Source: Calonectria ilicicola (Eukaryota; Ascomycota; Sordariomycetes; Hypocreales; Nectriaceae). Taken from it: a DNA stretch of 64,000 bases. The translations under genes and the position numbers were made by a program. Location: the NCBI GenBank assembly GCA_020809705.1, contig CP085836.1:868001-932000 (forward strand). Direction: 5' to 3'. A model generated the notes under the pieces. It saw only the letters and a list, made by a program, of their open reading frames with translations. It was not told where the DNA came from and did no database searches. Of the stretch, positions 35,034 through 46,698 are shown in pieces (within the stretch, counting starts at the first letter, position 1; each line of letters begins with the position of its first letter).

Positions 35034-35404
35034 CTTGTTCGGTGTTCTGGGTATTTTATAATAGAGCGTTGATCCAAACTCAACACGTATGACAGGAAAG
35101 AAATTCGTGAAGAAAGAGCATGTGCGGGGGCTGGTTTACCAAACTACCTGTTGACATGCCCCGCTTTATTCGGCTTCCTGTTGGCTACGCATATCAAGCC
35201 TTTGTGAAAATGGCACGTTTGAGCTCGCTGACACAATCATTGATGCAGTCACGTGTATGCGCACACAACATTAGCTCAACGTAAACGAGGAAGATCCAGA
35301 GCACCACACGATACGATTCTGCCGCCGCATTAACTCATCTTCCAAGCAGCCAAAAATCTCCCCACGGCTGGATGGCTAAAGTATCCCTTGGGTCTCTTGG
35401 CAAT
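35034..35404. other. Promoter region of ankyrin gene copy 1
   Basis: Nothing beyond the presumed promoter of the minus-strand ankyrin gene is seen. Confidence 0.4.
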
Positions 35405-35970
35405 CCAAGGCTGCTTATGACACAGGTGACTGTATTCCTTAATTCGAAATAGTGTCTCATGCCTCAGGAATCGGAATGAGTGCAGTTAACCTCTCTCAGC
35501 TGGCACCCCCCTCAGTGTGAACCATACATGGTGTTGGCCCTGTTCCCAGACACAGCTCTTGTCGCCCCAGTTTAAAGTGGATGACGGTTTCTCAGACCAT
35601 GACCTTGCTAGTCCCCACCCACCAATTTAGTGTATATGACAGGGGATCAGGTGTGTGTAACCTCTCTTCATCATCCAATCATCTATGGTTATTGGCTCCA
35701 GTATAGTCCACACTGTAGGATACCACACGCAGATTTTTGTCAAAAAACACGTTGGTGTAGATCGCTAGTAAATCCGGTTTTGTCAAAACATGAGTTCCTT
35801 TAAGTCATGTTCCCCCAGTGCATGTGCACTGGGGGGAGTCTCTGATCCGACCACTCCCCATCGTAGACCCATTACCCCCCTCTGGAGACGGGCGAAAGAA
35901 CGAGCGAGATCATGTTGGCCGTCCCAATCTTGGGCCGCTCGGCACATCTTCGTGAAAACAACACACAAGC
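35405..35970 (+). repeat. Repeat P, copy next to ankyrin copy 1
   Basis: About 560 bp, same orientation and around 90% identical by eye to 46956-47511, and partly to 61018-61460. It contains two TTTTGTCAAAA motifs about 45 bp apart and a palindrome CCCCCAGTGCA-TG-TGCACTGGGGG at 35812-35835. Short open frames over the palindrome are not kept: copy 3 has an 8-base deletion in them. I see no terminal repeats or target duplication. Confidence 0.85.
35812..35835. repeat. Perfect 11-bp palindrome with 2-bp centre
   Basis: Arms CCCCCAGTGCA and TGCACTGGGGG around TG. The same hairpin recurs at 47364-47387 (centre CA) and 61319-61342 (centre TG), always in repeat P. Confidence 0.9.
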
Positions 35971-36367
35971 CACCAACCACCCCCCACTTTGTGACCTGGC
36001 ACTGCTTTGTGATCAAAGGAGTAATGGTTGATAATTATTGAACTGGTGGATACACTTTAGAGAAGCTTGGGTATGAGGTGTCGGGGCAGGCACCGCTGCG
36101 TGATTTGGTGGTCGGTTGGTGCCCGCAGCCTGCAACTTGACGAATTTGGCTGTCGGGCTTTCGCCGTGTTGTCTGCCGCAACGCCGCTGGCCCGATGATT
36201 ACCGCAGCGTGATTACGATTGAGACTTGCAGCTTGATTTGGTGTCATGCAAGGGGGAAGATGATGGTAGCGGCGCGGTAACCTGGGTCGCCAAACCCATA
36301 CATATCCATTAATGAATGGGAAGGAGGACATGGGCTTTCTTTGCGATATACAACTCGACATTGAACC

Positions 36368-37959
36368 ATGGCTTCCATCACCGGCCACTCGCAACGAATG
36401 AACCAGGCTCCATCGGAGCACACGCCCCTGCTCAGTCTGCCGCAGTCCCAGCAACTGGAGGAGCTACAATCAGAGCCAGAACATCACCAACAGCAGCGGA
36501 AGAATGGGAAGAACGGGCTAGAGGATAACGAAGCAGAGATTTCTGATCTACAACTACTTTTCCATGTTTGGGGCTTGTTGGTCAAGGATCGTAAATTGGA
36601 GGTCCTATTGATCGTTGCCTTTCTCTGCCCTATGGTCATCCTGATCCCAATCAGCCTTTATACGCAGACCTTCGGCGCCTCCGAAGAAGATGCCAGGAAA
36701 ATAAGAACCGCTGCACTCGCGATAGCTAAATTCATTGAGGATGTTTGCTGGTCCGTTTGCGATTTTAGATCCAGCGTTCAGTTCTACGTGGCAGCGTGTT
36801 ACGTGGCAGCGACGGGGAAAGGGGTCCCCCGCGACCATGCGGACATGTGTCGAAAGGCTTCTGCATATTGCAGTGCCCTCAAGGCCATATCACAAATATC
36901 CAATACTTTGTGCATAATTTTGAGCACATACACACCTTCTCTTATCATCGGTGGCTATCTGATGGTTGGACTGACATCGTACTCCTTTGTGCGTATCTTC
37001 TCTCCGTGGGCTGAGAAAACGCAGAAATGCAAGCAAGGTGCACGGAAGGCTGTGTAAGCGACCCGGTCAAACAGTCGAGTATAGACGGAATTGACTCATC
37101 TATATGTAGGGAACACATGAAGATGGGCCCCAAAAAGATTGACAAACATGACCCCGACATGAGCCATGATCCAGAAAGCATATCCATAACCGCGATGAAA
37201 GGCAATGACCCAGTCACGACAGATGTGACGTCACTTGAGAGAGAAACCTCTTTCACGACTCGCGATGTCGAAGCCACTGTTCTAGATGCGGTTCCTACCG
37301 ACGCCAACGAGGAGAGCTCGCTTGAGGCCACAAGGGCCTGGTATGAGACTGAGATGAAAAAAGAATGTTTGCGACTTTTTATTAAGTTCTGCATGTTGGT
37401 TGTCAGTTTGCTCGCTTTTTTTTTACTATCGACGGGTGACATCACGCCATTTCTCAAGTTATTTGAGACGCAGCCACACATAGGAGATTTTGTGATAAAG
37501 CTCCTATTTCAAATACCGCCCATACGCAAGATTTTGTTTACGTTGTCGGTGGTGCAAGCCAACGACCCCGATAAAGAAGCCATAAGTGCCCGATTCCACA
37601 AGGTTTTGCGTCCAACCTCAAGACCAGTAAGGAAATGCAAGCATGCCGGGCAACTGGAGGAACCCGGGCCACGTGAAGTATTGGACACCGACGAGGGGCC
37701 AGATCAGCTCGAGAGATACGATAAACCCGATGTATCCGAGCAAAGCAAGGGCTCTGCTGGACAGGTGCAATCTGGGCAGCCCGCAACAAGTAATGGAACA
37801 TGGCTTTCTCGACCGCCAAATGACACACGGCCTTTCAAGATAGGGAGAGGAAAACAAGTCCATCCTCAGAGCATAGTGTCTATGCCATACTGTGTCAACA
37901 TGATGACAATTCTTTGCGGAAGCCGAGCACGGCCAATTACCAACGATTCTATTTGCTGA
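36368..37959 (+). CDS. Three-pass membrane protein of unknown function, 511 aa
   Basis: join(36368..37053,37110..37959). The 56-nt intron has a GTAAGC donor, a GAATTGACTC branch-like site and a TATGTAG acceptor. The joined frame is 512 codons including stop, merging what look like two separate frames. The N-terminus is hydrophilic and Gln/Glu-rich, with an acidic dileucine motif EHTPLL (residues 17-22), a signal for endosome or vacuole sorting in fungi. Hydrophobic segments lie at about 78-98, 180-207 and 317-336. The C-terminus of about 170 residues is hydrophilic. No transporter or enzyme motif is seen. Likely a vacuolar or endosomal membrane protein; the location is inferred from the motif alone. 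Confidence 0.64.
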
Positions 37960-39159
37960 AACGATGCTTTGAGGCCTGTGTGATCCTCTTACCGCACGTG
38001 AACGTTTATCGATTTGAAGGGCAGGCTGTGGCTACCATGGTAAAATGCTCATTACTATAGTTGATCAGTTTGAGAGACTTGTTACCGATTTGAATCCATT
38101 CCCTCCCTTTTGTCCCCTCCCTTTTGTCAGTGCTTCATCCCTCCTTCAACTATACCCTGAATGACGGTGGAGCTTTGGGGGTTATCTCATCCGACTCGAT
38201 TTAGCGATTTGGCGCTGCTTCGTTGAATGCAAGATATCTTGTGACAAAGAGGCTGACGTTGGTGATTGAACAAGCCATTGAGAGGCTACGATGAAGTCTG
38301 GGGGCAGTTGGCTGCCTGGTGGTGCCTTGGGCTCCAAATGCAGTGACGCATCGATCCTGACAAGATAAAGGTGGGATTCAAGAAGGCCCCAAGGCTTAAG
38401 CACGAAATCCAGTCGAGCGTTTTTGATGTAATGTTGGCCGATTGGTTTATTAGACAGCTTGTGGTTACAACAGAGCTGGACCGGGCGATACTAGAGTTTC
38501 ACTCTCGGGGCCATCGGTTTCGAGTCCGGATAATCCATGAACGAGCGCAGTTGTCTGATCTTGTATTGGTATCTTGAAGACGCCACGGTACCAAGTTAGA
38601 TAAGAATGGGCTTAATTTTAAACGATACACCCTACTCTTTCGGGCCCGGCATGGTGTGTTTTGATCAGCTAGCATTATAGTTTGTGGGGAGAATCGAAGT
38701 GGCTCTTGTGCAGATGTTGTTTGCAAGAAAAGAGCGATCGTGAGGGGCTAAGTAAAATCAGGCCTACTTATATCCAGCTGGTATGATTTCTGCATGGTTC
38801 ACATGGTTCGCGTGGTTCGCATTTTACGTGGCAAGGCGGGGGGGCTGTAGCCCACACCCAGCCTAATTTTACACTTCTCAGCAGGGATTCCTAGCAAGTC
38901 ATCACACGCATTTGGGCGAGCCGGAGCACTATACCACAGCATTGGAATTCTTCCTATGTCATACGCGCTCGAGCGGGACCACTGCAGAAACGAACTCGGT
39001 CCGTATACCTAGTGCCCTCATTCATACGCCCTTTGCCATCTTCGCTCACTCCTACCTACTGCTCCCCCCTGTATCGTAGCACACCGCCTAGAGTACCCTA
39101 GCTAGATACAGCATTTGCCTCGTAGTTCTCTCAGGCATCATCACTTCATGTATCTTCCT
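37960..39159. other. Intergenic, no gene
   Basis: Only short frames. Minor direct duplications occur, such as CCTCCCTTTTGTC at about 38100-38128 and a few CATGGTTC units near 38790. Confidence 0.4.
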
Positions 39160-39501
39160 TTATACTTCTACGGGTAGTATGGATATCTCATAGTACTGAT
39201 GATTCTCTTCATATTCATTTATATCGAAAACGATATAGCATGGTAAAACCGATGTCGTGGTGACCTTCTCGATCTCTGCCGCGGTTTTTGCGTCTTCGGA
39301 TGCCATAGTTCGTTTCAAAGCATTTGCCACCAAGAGAACTGGCACTTCAGCGCGGCTGGTGAGTTTGTTTGGCGAGAGCACAGGAAGACGGTGAGTCACC
39401 TTGCCTGCATGAAGAAAAGCTGACACCGAGATTGGCTTTCGTTTCAGCTTCACCTCGGCCAAATAAGTATCATTATTCGTTTTAACACCTTGAATTAACA
39501 C
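39160..39501 (-). CDS. Hypothetical protein fragment, 113 aa
   Basis: Open minus-strand frame with a plausible globular composition (PVLLVANALKRTMASEDAKTAAEIEKV; CYIVFDINEYEENHQYYEI given in pieces), but no recognised family. The next minus-strand frame upstream (39597-39845, starting MVFSPPQPNQVV) could be an earlier exon of the same gene; no convincing splice pair was found. Confidence is low. Confidence 0.28.
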   Translation of the reverse strand: MLIQGVKTNNDTYLAEVKLKRKPISVSAFLHAGKVTHRLPVLSPNKLTSRAEVPVLLVANALKRTMASEDAKTAAEIEKVTTTSVLPCYIVFDINEYEENHQYYEISILPVEV

Positions 39502-39596
39502 TGATATGTTGTTATAGAACGAGGCCTTGGAGCTGGACCGTTGTAAATCAGAATACGCCTTTACCCGCGCGGGGGAGGGGGTGAAGGGGGGAGGTT

Positions 39597-39845
39597 TTAC
39601 ATCTCAAACGACTCGGAGTAATTTTTAATCATTTTCCCTTCATTGTCGACAAGCTCTTTTATTTTCTTTTCAAGACACTTGCGATAGCTGTGGGGTTGGA
39701 GAAGTGTGCAAAAATATTGGCCGTCTTGCGAAAAGACCACTCCACTCGCAGTTGCTGATGGAAACGGATCATCAATCTGAGGGTACTTTTGATGATACCG
39801 CAGACATCGAACGACTTGATTTGGCTGGGGCGGGGAAAATACCAT
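39597..39845 (-). CDS. Hypothetical protein, 82 aa
   Basis: ATG at 39845 (MVFSPPQPNQVV) after an upstream Lys-rich low-complexity stretch made by a T/C tract at 39967-40005 that I exclude. Ends in a charged helix-like tail (KKIKELVDNEGKMIK). No family recognised; may be part of the gene at 39160. Confidence 0.25.
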   Translation of the reverse strand: MVFSPPQPNQVVRCLRYHQKYPQIDDPFPSATASGVVFSQDGQYFCTLLQPHSYRKCLEKKIKELVDNEGKMIKNYSESFEM

Positions 39846-40010
39846 GTTTGATAAAGACTTATGTGGTATACATAAATAAGATGGAGGAAATAAAAGTATC
39901 GGGCAATATGATAGAGTCCCAACCAGACGTGAAGGGGCTTTAAAAATGTAAAACAGGTTCTTCAATTTTTTTTTCTTCTTTTTTTCTTTTTTTTTTTTTT
40001 CTTTTGGCAT

Positions 40011-42016
40011 CGGAGAAGGCTCAGGGGACGACTAAAAATGCGCAAGCGAGGACGGACCATGGCGACCTCCTCTAAAATTACAGGGATGATGTCGATGCTT
40101 GTGTGATGATGAACAGCTGGCCGTATTCAGGTTTTCTACCGATCACTACGCTACTGTTATGTACTGTACCGCTGTAAGAAACCAGGGATATAGCCTGTAG
40201 CAGTCACTGAGCCAGCGTCTTGCCCATCCACTCTGTTCAGTCCCCCCTGGCCACGCCTCCATGTACTCCGTTTAATCCCCTCTGCCAGGATGAAGCTGGA
40301 TCCCATGATCGAGCGTGAATATCAACTTTCCTCTTTAAACAGGGTTGAGTGACGTCTGATGCCAATTTAGTACTCGGTCATGATCGGATAGCTCCCCATC
40401 GAGCAGTCTTGACGAAGAGCCCACCCCGAACTATCAATGATGATGAATGATGAGTGGCAGCAACCTCATCAACTGTGGATGCACGGGCCATCCAACCGAA
40501 AATTCGGTGGGTGGGTTCGACAAGGGTTTCTTCCAATAGTGTTCCAGTATTTTCGGACAAGTTAGAGATACCCTACGCGTGTAGCGTCAAATCTCGACAG
40601 ACTCTACTCCACTTTTGTCTGGGTGGGATCTGATAGAAATCTCCTCGAATGGTGATCCAGTATTTTCGGACAAGTTACAGCCACTCTATCCATCCCATTA
40701 AAATCGTGAGCTGTCTGAGGGGGCCAGCGTGGTGATAAGCCGCGTGCAGACTACAGTTGAGCCGGGGGCGTCTGAGCTAGAAAGTCCCTGCCTAAGGACC
40801 ATGGTGCTGCGGTCATGGCGCATTTAGTCGACATACATGCTTCCCCCCACCCCAACACTACGACAACGACTGGCGCACTGGAGCTCATTGCACCTCTGAC
40901 TTTTTTGCCACAATGCCGCTGGCCTGGTGACCACAGAACACGACTGCGACTGAAACCTGCATGTTGTGTTGGCGCTAACCAAGGGAAAGGGGGTTGGTGG
41001 TCATGATGTGAGCATCGGCTACCTGTGTCAGAAGCTTGGTTCCCGTGGAGCCAGCAAATGGGGATTGCAGGGCTTGGACTTGTTCGGTGGTGCCAGTTTC
41101 GCCGAAACTAACTCACGTCCCTCTATAACATGTCTAACTAGCGGCGAGTCCGGCGGAGGAGTGTGGGCTAGACACTAACCAGTGCAAATGTGATTCAGGG
41201 ACACTGCCATGACCAACGAACTAAATTAGACAGAAACAACTCGGCGGCAGAGGACAGCACGAGTTAAGAGCGTTACATTGTGTATCCATGGCCAAGTTGG
41301 TCATCTGTGGGGAGAGACACTTGCACTTTTGTGAATGTATTAAGCCCCCATTAAGTGGTAAGGCAAGGCACCAAGGCAGTGTGCGAAGGCAGTGTGCTAA
41401 GGCAGTGTGCCGGAGGTCGCCAGGTGTAGGCAGCTGACGCCCCTGAGAACGAACAAAGACCAACAGGTGCATGGTTGAACTTGTCACGTCATTGCTAAGG
41501 CTCTGCTGGAATTTCCGCCGACCAAAGCCAAACAGGATGCCGGTTTTGTGATTATACAAGGAGAGGAAATGAATTGACGACTGCGTAATTATTCTCCGTT
41601 AAAATCTGGAATTAATTCCTGAAGGGGGAAAAAGAGGCCTGCAAATCAAGGATAGGGTAGTAAGCCAACTAGTTGGCCAGCCAAAAAGAGATGAATAGCA
41701 TTACATTCCGATCTTGTTGACGAGACGCAGCGTACAGCCTCACAGCTAAAACCCCTGGTATTCTTCCTCGTATGACGTTGAGTCTATTTGGAGCATTAGA
41801 GTAATTGTTATCAGCTTGTACATTTACAAATACGCCGGGCTGTGGCGTCTATCAATGCTTTTCGTAGGCAGCTGTGGACACAGATGTGTACGCAAGGCAT
41901 ATTCTAGTGCACATTTGTGCGTTCAAAAATACATACAAATATATAAATAGGATGCGCTAAGCAGCAATATATCCTCTCATCTAATCTCTCTGAGAACCAG
42001 GCTCACGGGATCAACG
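40011..42016. other. Repeat-bearing gap
   Basis: Contains two copies of a short repeat with CAGTATTTTCGGACAAGTTA (40545-40564 and 40658-40677) and a stretch at about 40895-41000 that resembles 36160-36265 (both contain GCCGCTGGCC and a GACTTGCA/AACCTGCA segment). No gene recognised. Confidence 0.5.
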
Positions 42017-42269
42017 ATGAATCCGAGAAACACGACCCAAGGTGGAGCAGGTAAGATTCAATGACCATGAACCCTTAAGCGTGATATATCTTTAACGTGG
42101 ATGCGCATGTAGAAACCTCGAAGTTCATCAGAGAACAACTGCTTCTCCACATTGGCGCTCAATTTCCGACAAAAGCTGGGTCTTGAAGTTTGTAAAACTG
42201 CAGGGCGGATCTGGTGATATCATAATGGGGTTTAAAACAACTCGATTGGAGGAGCTATATGGTGAATGA
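42017..42269 (+). pseudogene. Small two-exon gene, possibly frameshifted
   Basis: ATG at 42017 (MNPRNTTQGGA), a 62-nt GTAAGA...TGTAG intron (42051-42112), then KFIREQLLLHIGAQFPTKAGS to a TGA. One base later a frame continues as LKFVKLQGGSGDIIMGFKTT to a TGA at 42267-42269. The two parts read as one protein if one base is lost. Family unknown. Confidence 0.27.
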
Positions 42270-42320
42270 TGTGTGTTACTTTTTAGAAGATTGTTGTTGT
42301 TAATTTCCCAAAGGACATTA

Positions 42321-43032
42321 TCAACTATTTGCTCTTATTTGATCCATCGCTTTGTCCAAGGAGCTGCCGTGCATATTTATAATAGCCATCAGCTGTGCAA
42401 TTAGGATATTTTTTTTTGGAATCTGTAGAATGAAACACATGTATATTTGATAGGATATATCACTAATCCATAATGAGTTGTGATTCATGCTTTGGATTTT
42501 TCCCGGAACCGTGGGGTATTGCAGCTCAACCAAAGAGTGGCTGTGTTTCCAACCCGAAAACCACCTTACAATAGTGTATTTTGGAGCTTTGTGCATTGGT
42601 GATTGATTTTGTCATTGGGTTGGGTACTTATGATGGTCCAAGACTCTTGATACCGAATACCAATAAGCACTTGCAAGCCTAACAATGTAAAAATGGGTCT
42701 GGAAGAGGCTGGAGCCTCGCGGATTGTTGGGACGTTATTTGTACAGGGATAGGGAAATATAATATTGTTTGTTCAACTGCGCCTGGTACAATGTCCATAA
42801 TGGAGGCTATGCAATGGCGCACTGTCAACGGACTTCTCTCCCACCATGTACAAGTAAACATATGGAATGCAAATTCCTAGGAAGCCAAGGTCAACCCTGT
42901 GACCAGCTGGGTGGTAGTGGGTATAAGACTCTGGATCGAGGCCAACAAAGAAATAAACCTAGATACGACGACCATGGCAGTTATGAGTGGGTACTATCTT
43001 CAATATCTTTATGGTAGGCCTTTGTACCGATT
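42321..43032. other. Gap before repeat cluster
   Basis: A 91-codon minus-strand frame at 42321-42596 (MHKAPKYTIVRW...) is the only candidate; I do not recognise it and cannot support it. Confidence 0.3.
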
Positions 43033-43460
43033 CACCCAGCCCAAAGCTGAAGATGATGACAGGACTTTGCTCGCGTCGCGGTTGGAAAGTGCCTCAGTAC
43101 CGTTGCACTCGGAACGAGCATAGCTATATCTGTGTCGTCGCGGTGAATGGGCGTGAGTATGGATCGAGTACATATTACGTCTCGGAACTCCTAGCGAAAG
43201 AAAATGCTGCCATGATAGCATATTTTATTTGCAACAAGTTCTCTTACAACAATGGGTATTTGTGCAAAAACGGACATATACAGGGACTCCCCGCCCGACT
43301 TGTTCAGCCCAAAGCTGAAGAAGGTGGCCGGACCTTGCTGGCATCGCGGCTGCGACAAGGCGCGGTATCATCGCGTTCGGGCTAAGCATTGGTTATTTCT
43401 GCGTCGACGCAAATACATACTGCGGCTCGGGACTCCTAGCTACAGAAAACGCCACAGGGC
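43033..43460 (+). repeat. Tandem pair of a Cys/Arg-rich coding-like repeat
   Basis: Segments 43033-43215 and 43305-43460 align to each other; both start with CAGCCCAAAGCTGAAG. Protein-level similarity is kept in one frame: PSPKLKMMTGLCSRRGW against FSPKLKKVAGPCWHRGC. The first unit ends in AVNGREYGSSTYYVSELLAK; a third related piece is at 46699-46780 (AVNEHEQRASAYYGSRFLAK). No intact gene remains and the family is unknown. Confidence 0.6.
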
Positions 43461-43529
43461 AATGGAAAAGTCGGACTCAAAGCTCCGCAATAGGGACAAA
43501 AGGTTGTATACACAAGTCTGATCTGGTGA

Positions 43530-43670
43530 ATGTACTGCCTGTGCTGGTTGCAACGTGCGAATCTTTTGTCCGATGCCAAAGACTCATGAACAACTATGAG
43601 TGCTTTCTAGAATGTTATATTGGCACTAGGTTGCTTGATAGACCTGACTCTTCTTTGCGTCCTTAGAATT
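43530..43670 (+). pseudogene. Cys-rich coding-like remnant, related to 58120-58235
   Basis: A frame reading CQRLMNNYECFLECYIGTRL before a stop aligns to YQRLMANCGCFPECNVGAYL at 58160-58230. The match is better in protein than in DNA, implying that both were once coding. Family not recognised. Confidence 0.4.
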
Positions 43671-43699
43671 GCCATTGTGCCCGTTGGACGTATTTAACA

Positions 43700-43970
43700 T
43701 GGCTAGCACGGTGTCTAGAGTCTTGTTATGAAAGTCGACGGGGTTCGATGGACGTGCGAGTGAGAGACAGTGTTAGGTATAATACTGGACGGATGGCGTA
43801 TAGGGCTTCGCTTGTTCATCCGGGAGGCTATGGTGGAAGAGAGCCTTTGCGTGTGGTTCTGGCTTCGTGGTTGTGAAGAAACAACCAAATTGGACCCTAC
43901 CAAGGGTCAGAATTGTCTATCAACGACGGCGTGATAGCCTGACGTCTGAGCTCACTATATTTTGGAAACC
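43700..43970 (+). repeat. Repeat R1, partial third copy
   Basis: A diverged partial copy corresponding to the middle of R1 (from TCTTGTTATGAAA to CACTATATTTTGGAAACC), placed directly before copy 2 as a tandem partial duplicate. Confidence 0.65.
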
Positions 43971-44942
43971 AAAGTTCCCGTTGCCACAGTCAAAAGTTCG
44001 TTTGACAGGTGATTTTTGCCATGCCAGTCACATGCTGCCAGTTTTCTAGTTGGACGGGACACCGTAAGCGTATATCGGCATGGGCTCGCAGTAAGGCTGT
44101 TGAAATTGACTATCCGGTGATAAAAGTCGTATTCGAGATCTCTCAAAGGAATTGTAAACCACCGCGAGGTCAATCACCGACATAGAGATATCTTAGAAAC
44201 CTTGCAAACCCTATTGGATATCTTCAACACGGCTTGGCACGATGTGTAGAATCTTGTTATGAAAATCGATGTGGTTCGATGGATGTGTGAGTTGGAGGCA
44301 GCGCCGGCTACAACACTGGATAGGCAACGGACAGGGCTTCGTTTATTCGTTCGGAAGGCGATGGCAGAAGGGGACCTTTGGGTCTGGCTCTGGCTCTGGC
44401 TCTGGACCCGTGGTGGTGAAGAAACAACTAAGTTGGATCCTACCAAGGGTCAGAATTGTCTATCAGTAACAGCGTAATAACCTAGCGTCTGAACTCACTA
44501 TGTTCTGGAAACCAAACGGCCAGGAAACCCATCGATCGTGGGAGACTATGAATGCACAACAGTAGCATAGGAGATGGTTGAAGGAACCAACGCGGCCAAA
44601 TGCTGGACGGTCAACAGCAATAGACTTCGTCTCGATGCTCGGTTATCGGGATCATGGATCGAAAGCGACAATGTAGTTGCTGCCGTAGTCGAGTCAGCCA
44701 GAGTATATCGGCAGTTCAATGCCATTCCAGTCCTCCGAGACAAAGATATGAACGCGCTAAAAACTGCGACCAACCTCATGAACGAAGGGAAACTGTTGGC
44801 TGTGGTTAGGTTACTAGTTTGCAGAGGCCAGCCCTGCCATGTCAGCTTCTGGTGGCAACAGCGTTAGTAATCTTTAGAAGACTCACGCGACTCAGCCGTC
44901 TGCTCTCCCTCTCCAAGCCAATGTCTTGAGCGGACCTCTTCC
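43971..44942 (+). repeat. Dispersed repeat R1, copy 2
   Basis: The best-preserved copy of the element at 4275-5396. Two pieces of reading frame remain, 44259-44477 (MKIDVVRWMCELEAAPAT) and 44574-44867 (MVEGTNAAKCWTVNSNRL), separated by stops. A triplicated GGCTCT motif at about 44392-44403 encodes WLWLWLW and is absent in copy 1. Differences from copy 1 include many third-position changes, suggesting a coding past. Confidence 0.7.
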
Positions 44943-45321
44943 ACACATTCTTTAATCATGACACGGGGATGTTTAGTGGGAACTGCACGCGATGATAAAC
45001 ATGCGAGCTAATTAGCTACATTATCGTCGCAAGCTGAAATGGAAATCAGAGTAAAAACTTGACAGCCAAGTCAGAAATGATGAATACTCCTTACCTAATC
45101 GTGTTGGCGGAAATCAAAATGGGGGTTACCCGTGCGCCGTGCCGAATTCAGCAGACCCCCACACAACGTTTGGTTACCTCCCTTCGTTCTAACATATTTC
45201 TCGCCGTCCCTTCACGCCATCTCTCCTCGTCCTAATTGTTTAATTGACACAACCTCATAAGGGCACTGGGGCCTTGTAATTCTTGTGCACAAGAACAAGA
45301 AAACTCGAAATATCGGCATGG
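44943..45321. other. Promoter region of acidic protein gene
   Basis: No g gene seen; pyrimidine-rich stretches at 45180-45235 precede the ATG at 45322, as is common in fungal promoters. Confidence 0.4.
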
Positions 45322-46554
45322 ATGTCTATGCCTCCGACCAATTACCGGTTTGTCACAGACATTGTCGATCATAAGGATTTGAATTATGGCGATGACGATG
45401 ACTATGACGAAGACGATAGCAACGACGATGGCGATTATGATAGCGATGATACGGATCCCCTCACGCCTATTTCGACTATTCGAGATCCAGATTCCCGCGC
45501 ATCAGCCGAAGATGCATGTTCCATCTCCGACGATGACCACGACACGAATTCGGTCGACGACATACATTCTAACACGCTTGTCCATAGTACAAATGTTCTT
45601 GAATCCGATGGGGGCGCGGAGTGCGCGACGCCTTGCCATGATGCAGGTTCCATTTCTGGTGACGACGCGGAAACGCACAACACGGTGGATGCGGATCCCG
45701 TCGTTATGCGCGACTCCGTTGAGAATCTCTCTTGCTCATCCACGCCTATGAAGCGTGCCCTATTCCTCCTCCCCGAAGTCCTATTCAGCGAAGGCGACGA
45801 GAATCAAAAACTAGGTTTTGAACAGGCTTATGATGAAGCTCTGGAAGAACGAATGCGGCTCCAGGAAAGAAGCCCATACGCCAAAGGGATAGATAAACTT
45901 GACCGTTGCCCCAAACACTTCGCGTTGCTCCTTTCAGAACTTGAGGGGGCTCTTGCAATGGTCAACATTCATAATACGGTCTCCATTGATGACAATATGG
46001 CCCGAGGTTATGGCCCAAGCGACTGTATTAGGCAATGGCTTGTGTTCAGGCCGCAATTCATGAGCATCAAATGGACGACATTGGCTATGAAGGCGTATGC
46101 CTTATTTTGCAAATTCTTTCAGGGCGAATGCGAATTTAAAGAACTCTTCAAGTTGCTCTTGCATAGCTACAAGTCATTTTGTTGCCTTCTGCTTAATGCA
46201 GTGTTGAATCGGCTCGAGGCAGACTTTCGAATTCACAGTGGCATGAGCTATTCCAAAGTTGATGATTGTTTGACTCGCTGCAACGAGTTGTTAGGAGAGG
46301 AAAAGTTGGAATGGTTCCCGAAGGATCCGAGCAGGTTGCTGAATCTCACTCATCGGATCAGTCCTGAGGATATAGGAAAAGGTGACAATGATATGGTATG
46401 GTTCTTCCAAGTCGTGGAAGATTGGACGAAGGCAGGTTACTTCTCGCCGACCATATTTTCTTTGGCAAATTATTGGAAGAAAAAACGGGGTCACTGTCAG
46501 AGTACAAACAAACCGCTCGATGTGATTTGGCCAAGTTTAGAATCCCGAAATTAA
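45322..46554 (+). CDS. Acidic N-terminal unknown protein, 410 aa
   Basis: Single open frame with the first in-frame ATG at 45322 (MSMPPTNYRF); a non-ATG upstream extension is rejected. Residues 25-50 are almost only Asp plus Tyr/Ser/Asn (GDDDDYDEDDSNDDGDYDSD), followed by about 90 Ser/Asp/Thr-rich disordered residues. From about 150 on the protein looks globular and helical with several Cys (FKELFKLLLHSYKSFCCLLL). It ends VIWPSLESRN. There is no membrane or catalytic motif and no family that I know. It is one of the few uninterrupted frames in this repeat-rich part. The acidic N-terminus could be an activation or histone-binding region, which is only a guess. Confidence 0.6.
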   Translation: MSMPPTNYRFVTDIVDHKDLNYGDDDDYDEDDSNDDGDYDSDDTDPLTPISTIRDPDSRASAEDACSISDDDHDTNSVDDIHSNTLVHSTNVLESDGGAECATPCHDAGSISGDDAETHNTVDADPVVMRDSVENLSCSSTPMKRALFLLPEVLFSEGDENQKLGFEQAYDEALEERMRLQERSPYAKGIDKLDRCPKHFALLLSELEGALAMVNIHNTVSIDDNMARGYGPSDCIRQWLVFRPQFMSIKWTTLAMKAYALFCKFFQGECEFKELFKLLLHSYKSFCCLLLNAVLNRLEADFRIHSGMSYSKVDDCLTRCNELLGEEKLEWFPKDPSRLLNLTHRISPEDIGKGDNDMVWFFQVVEDWTKAGYFSPTIFSLANYWKKKRGHCQSTNKPLDVIWPSLESRN

Positions 46555-46698
46555 TTTTATACTGATACCTAAAATGTATTCCGAGGATTTCTCTGGTCGA
46601 TAGCGCGTGTAAAAATGAGTATGCTAGAGAAATCAAATAGAAACTCAACCAATAATTTACTCAGTATTATTATATTCAGTCCAAGCATGACCAACTTT

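Noticed and set aside
35783..36041. Small protein over the palindrome in repeat P
   Set aside because: The frame is broken by an 8-base deletion in the 47-kb copy and runs both ways across an inverted repeat.
40378..40560. MSENT... minus-strand frame, also at 51766-52158
   Set aside because: The shared start comes from the short CAGTATTTTCGG repeat; the rest is unrelated.
45435..45743. Minus-strand frame of 102 codons
   Set aside because: Shadow of the acidic Asp/Ser-coding region of the plus-strand gene.
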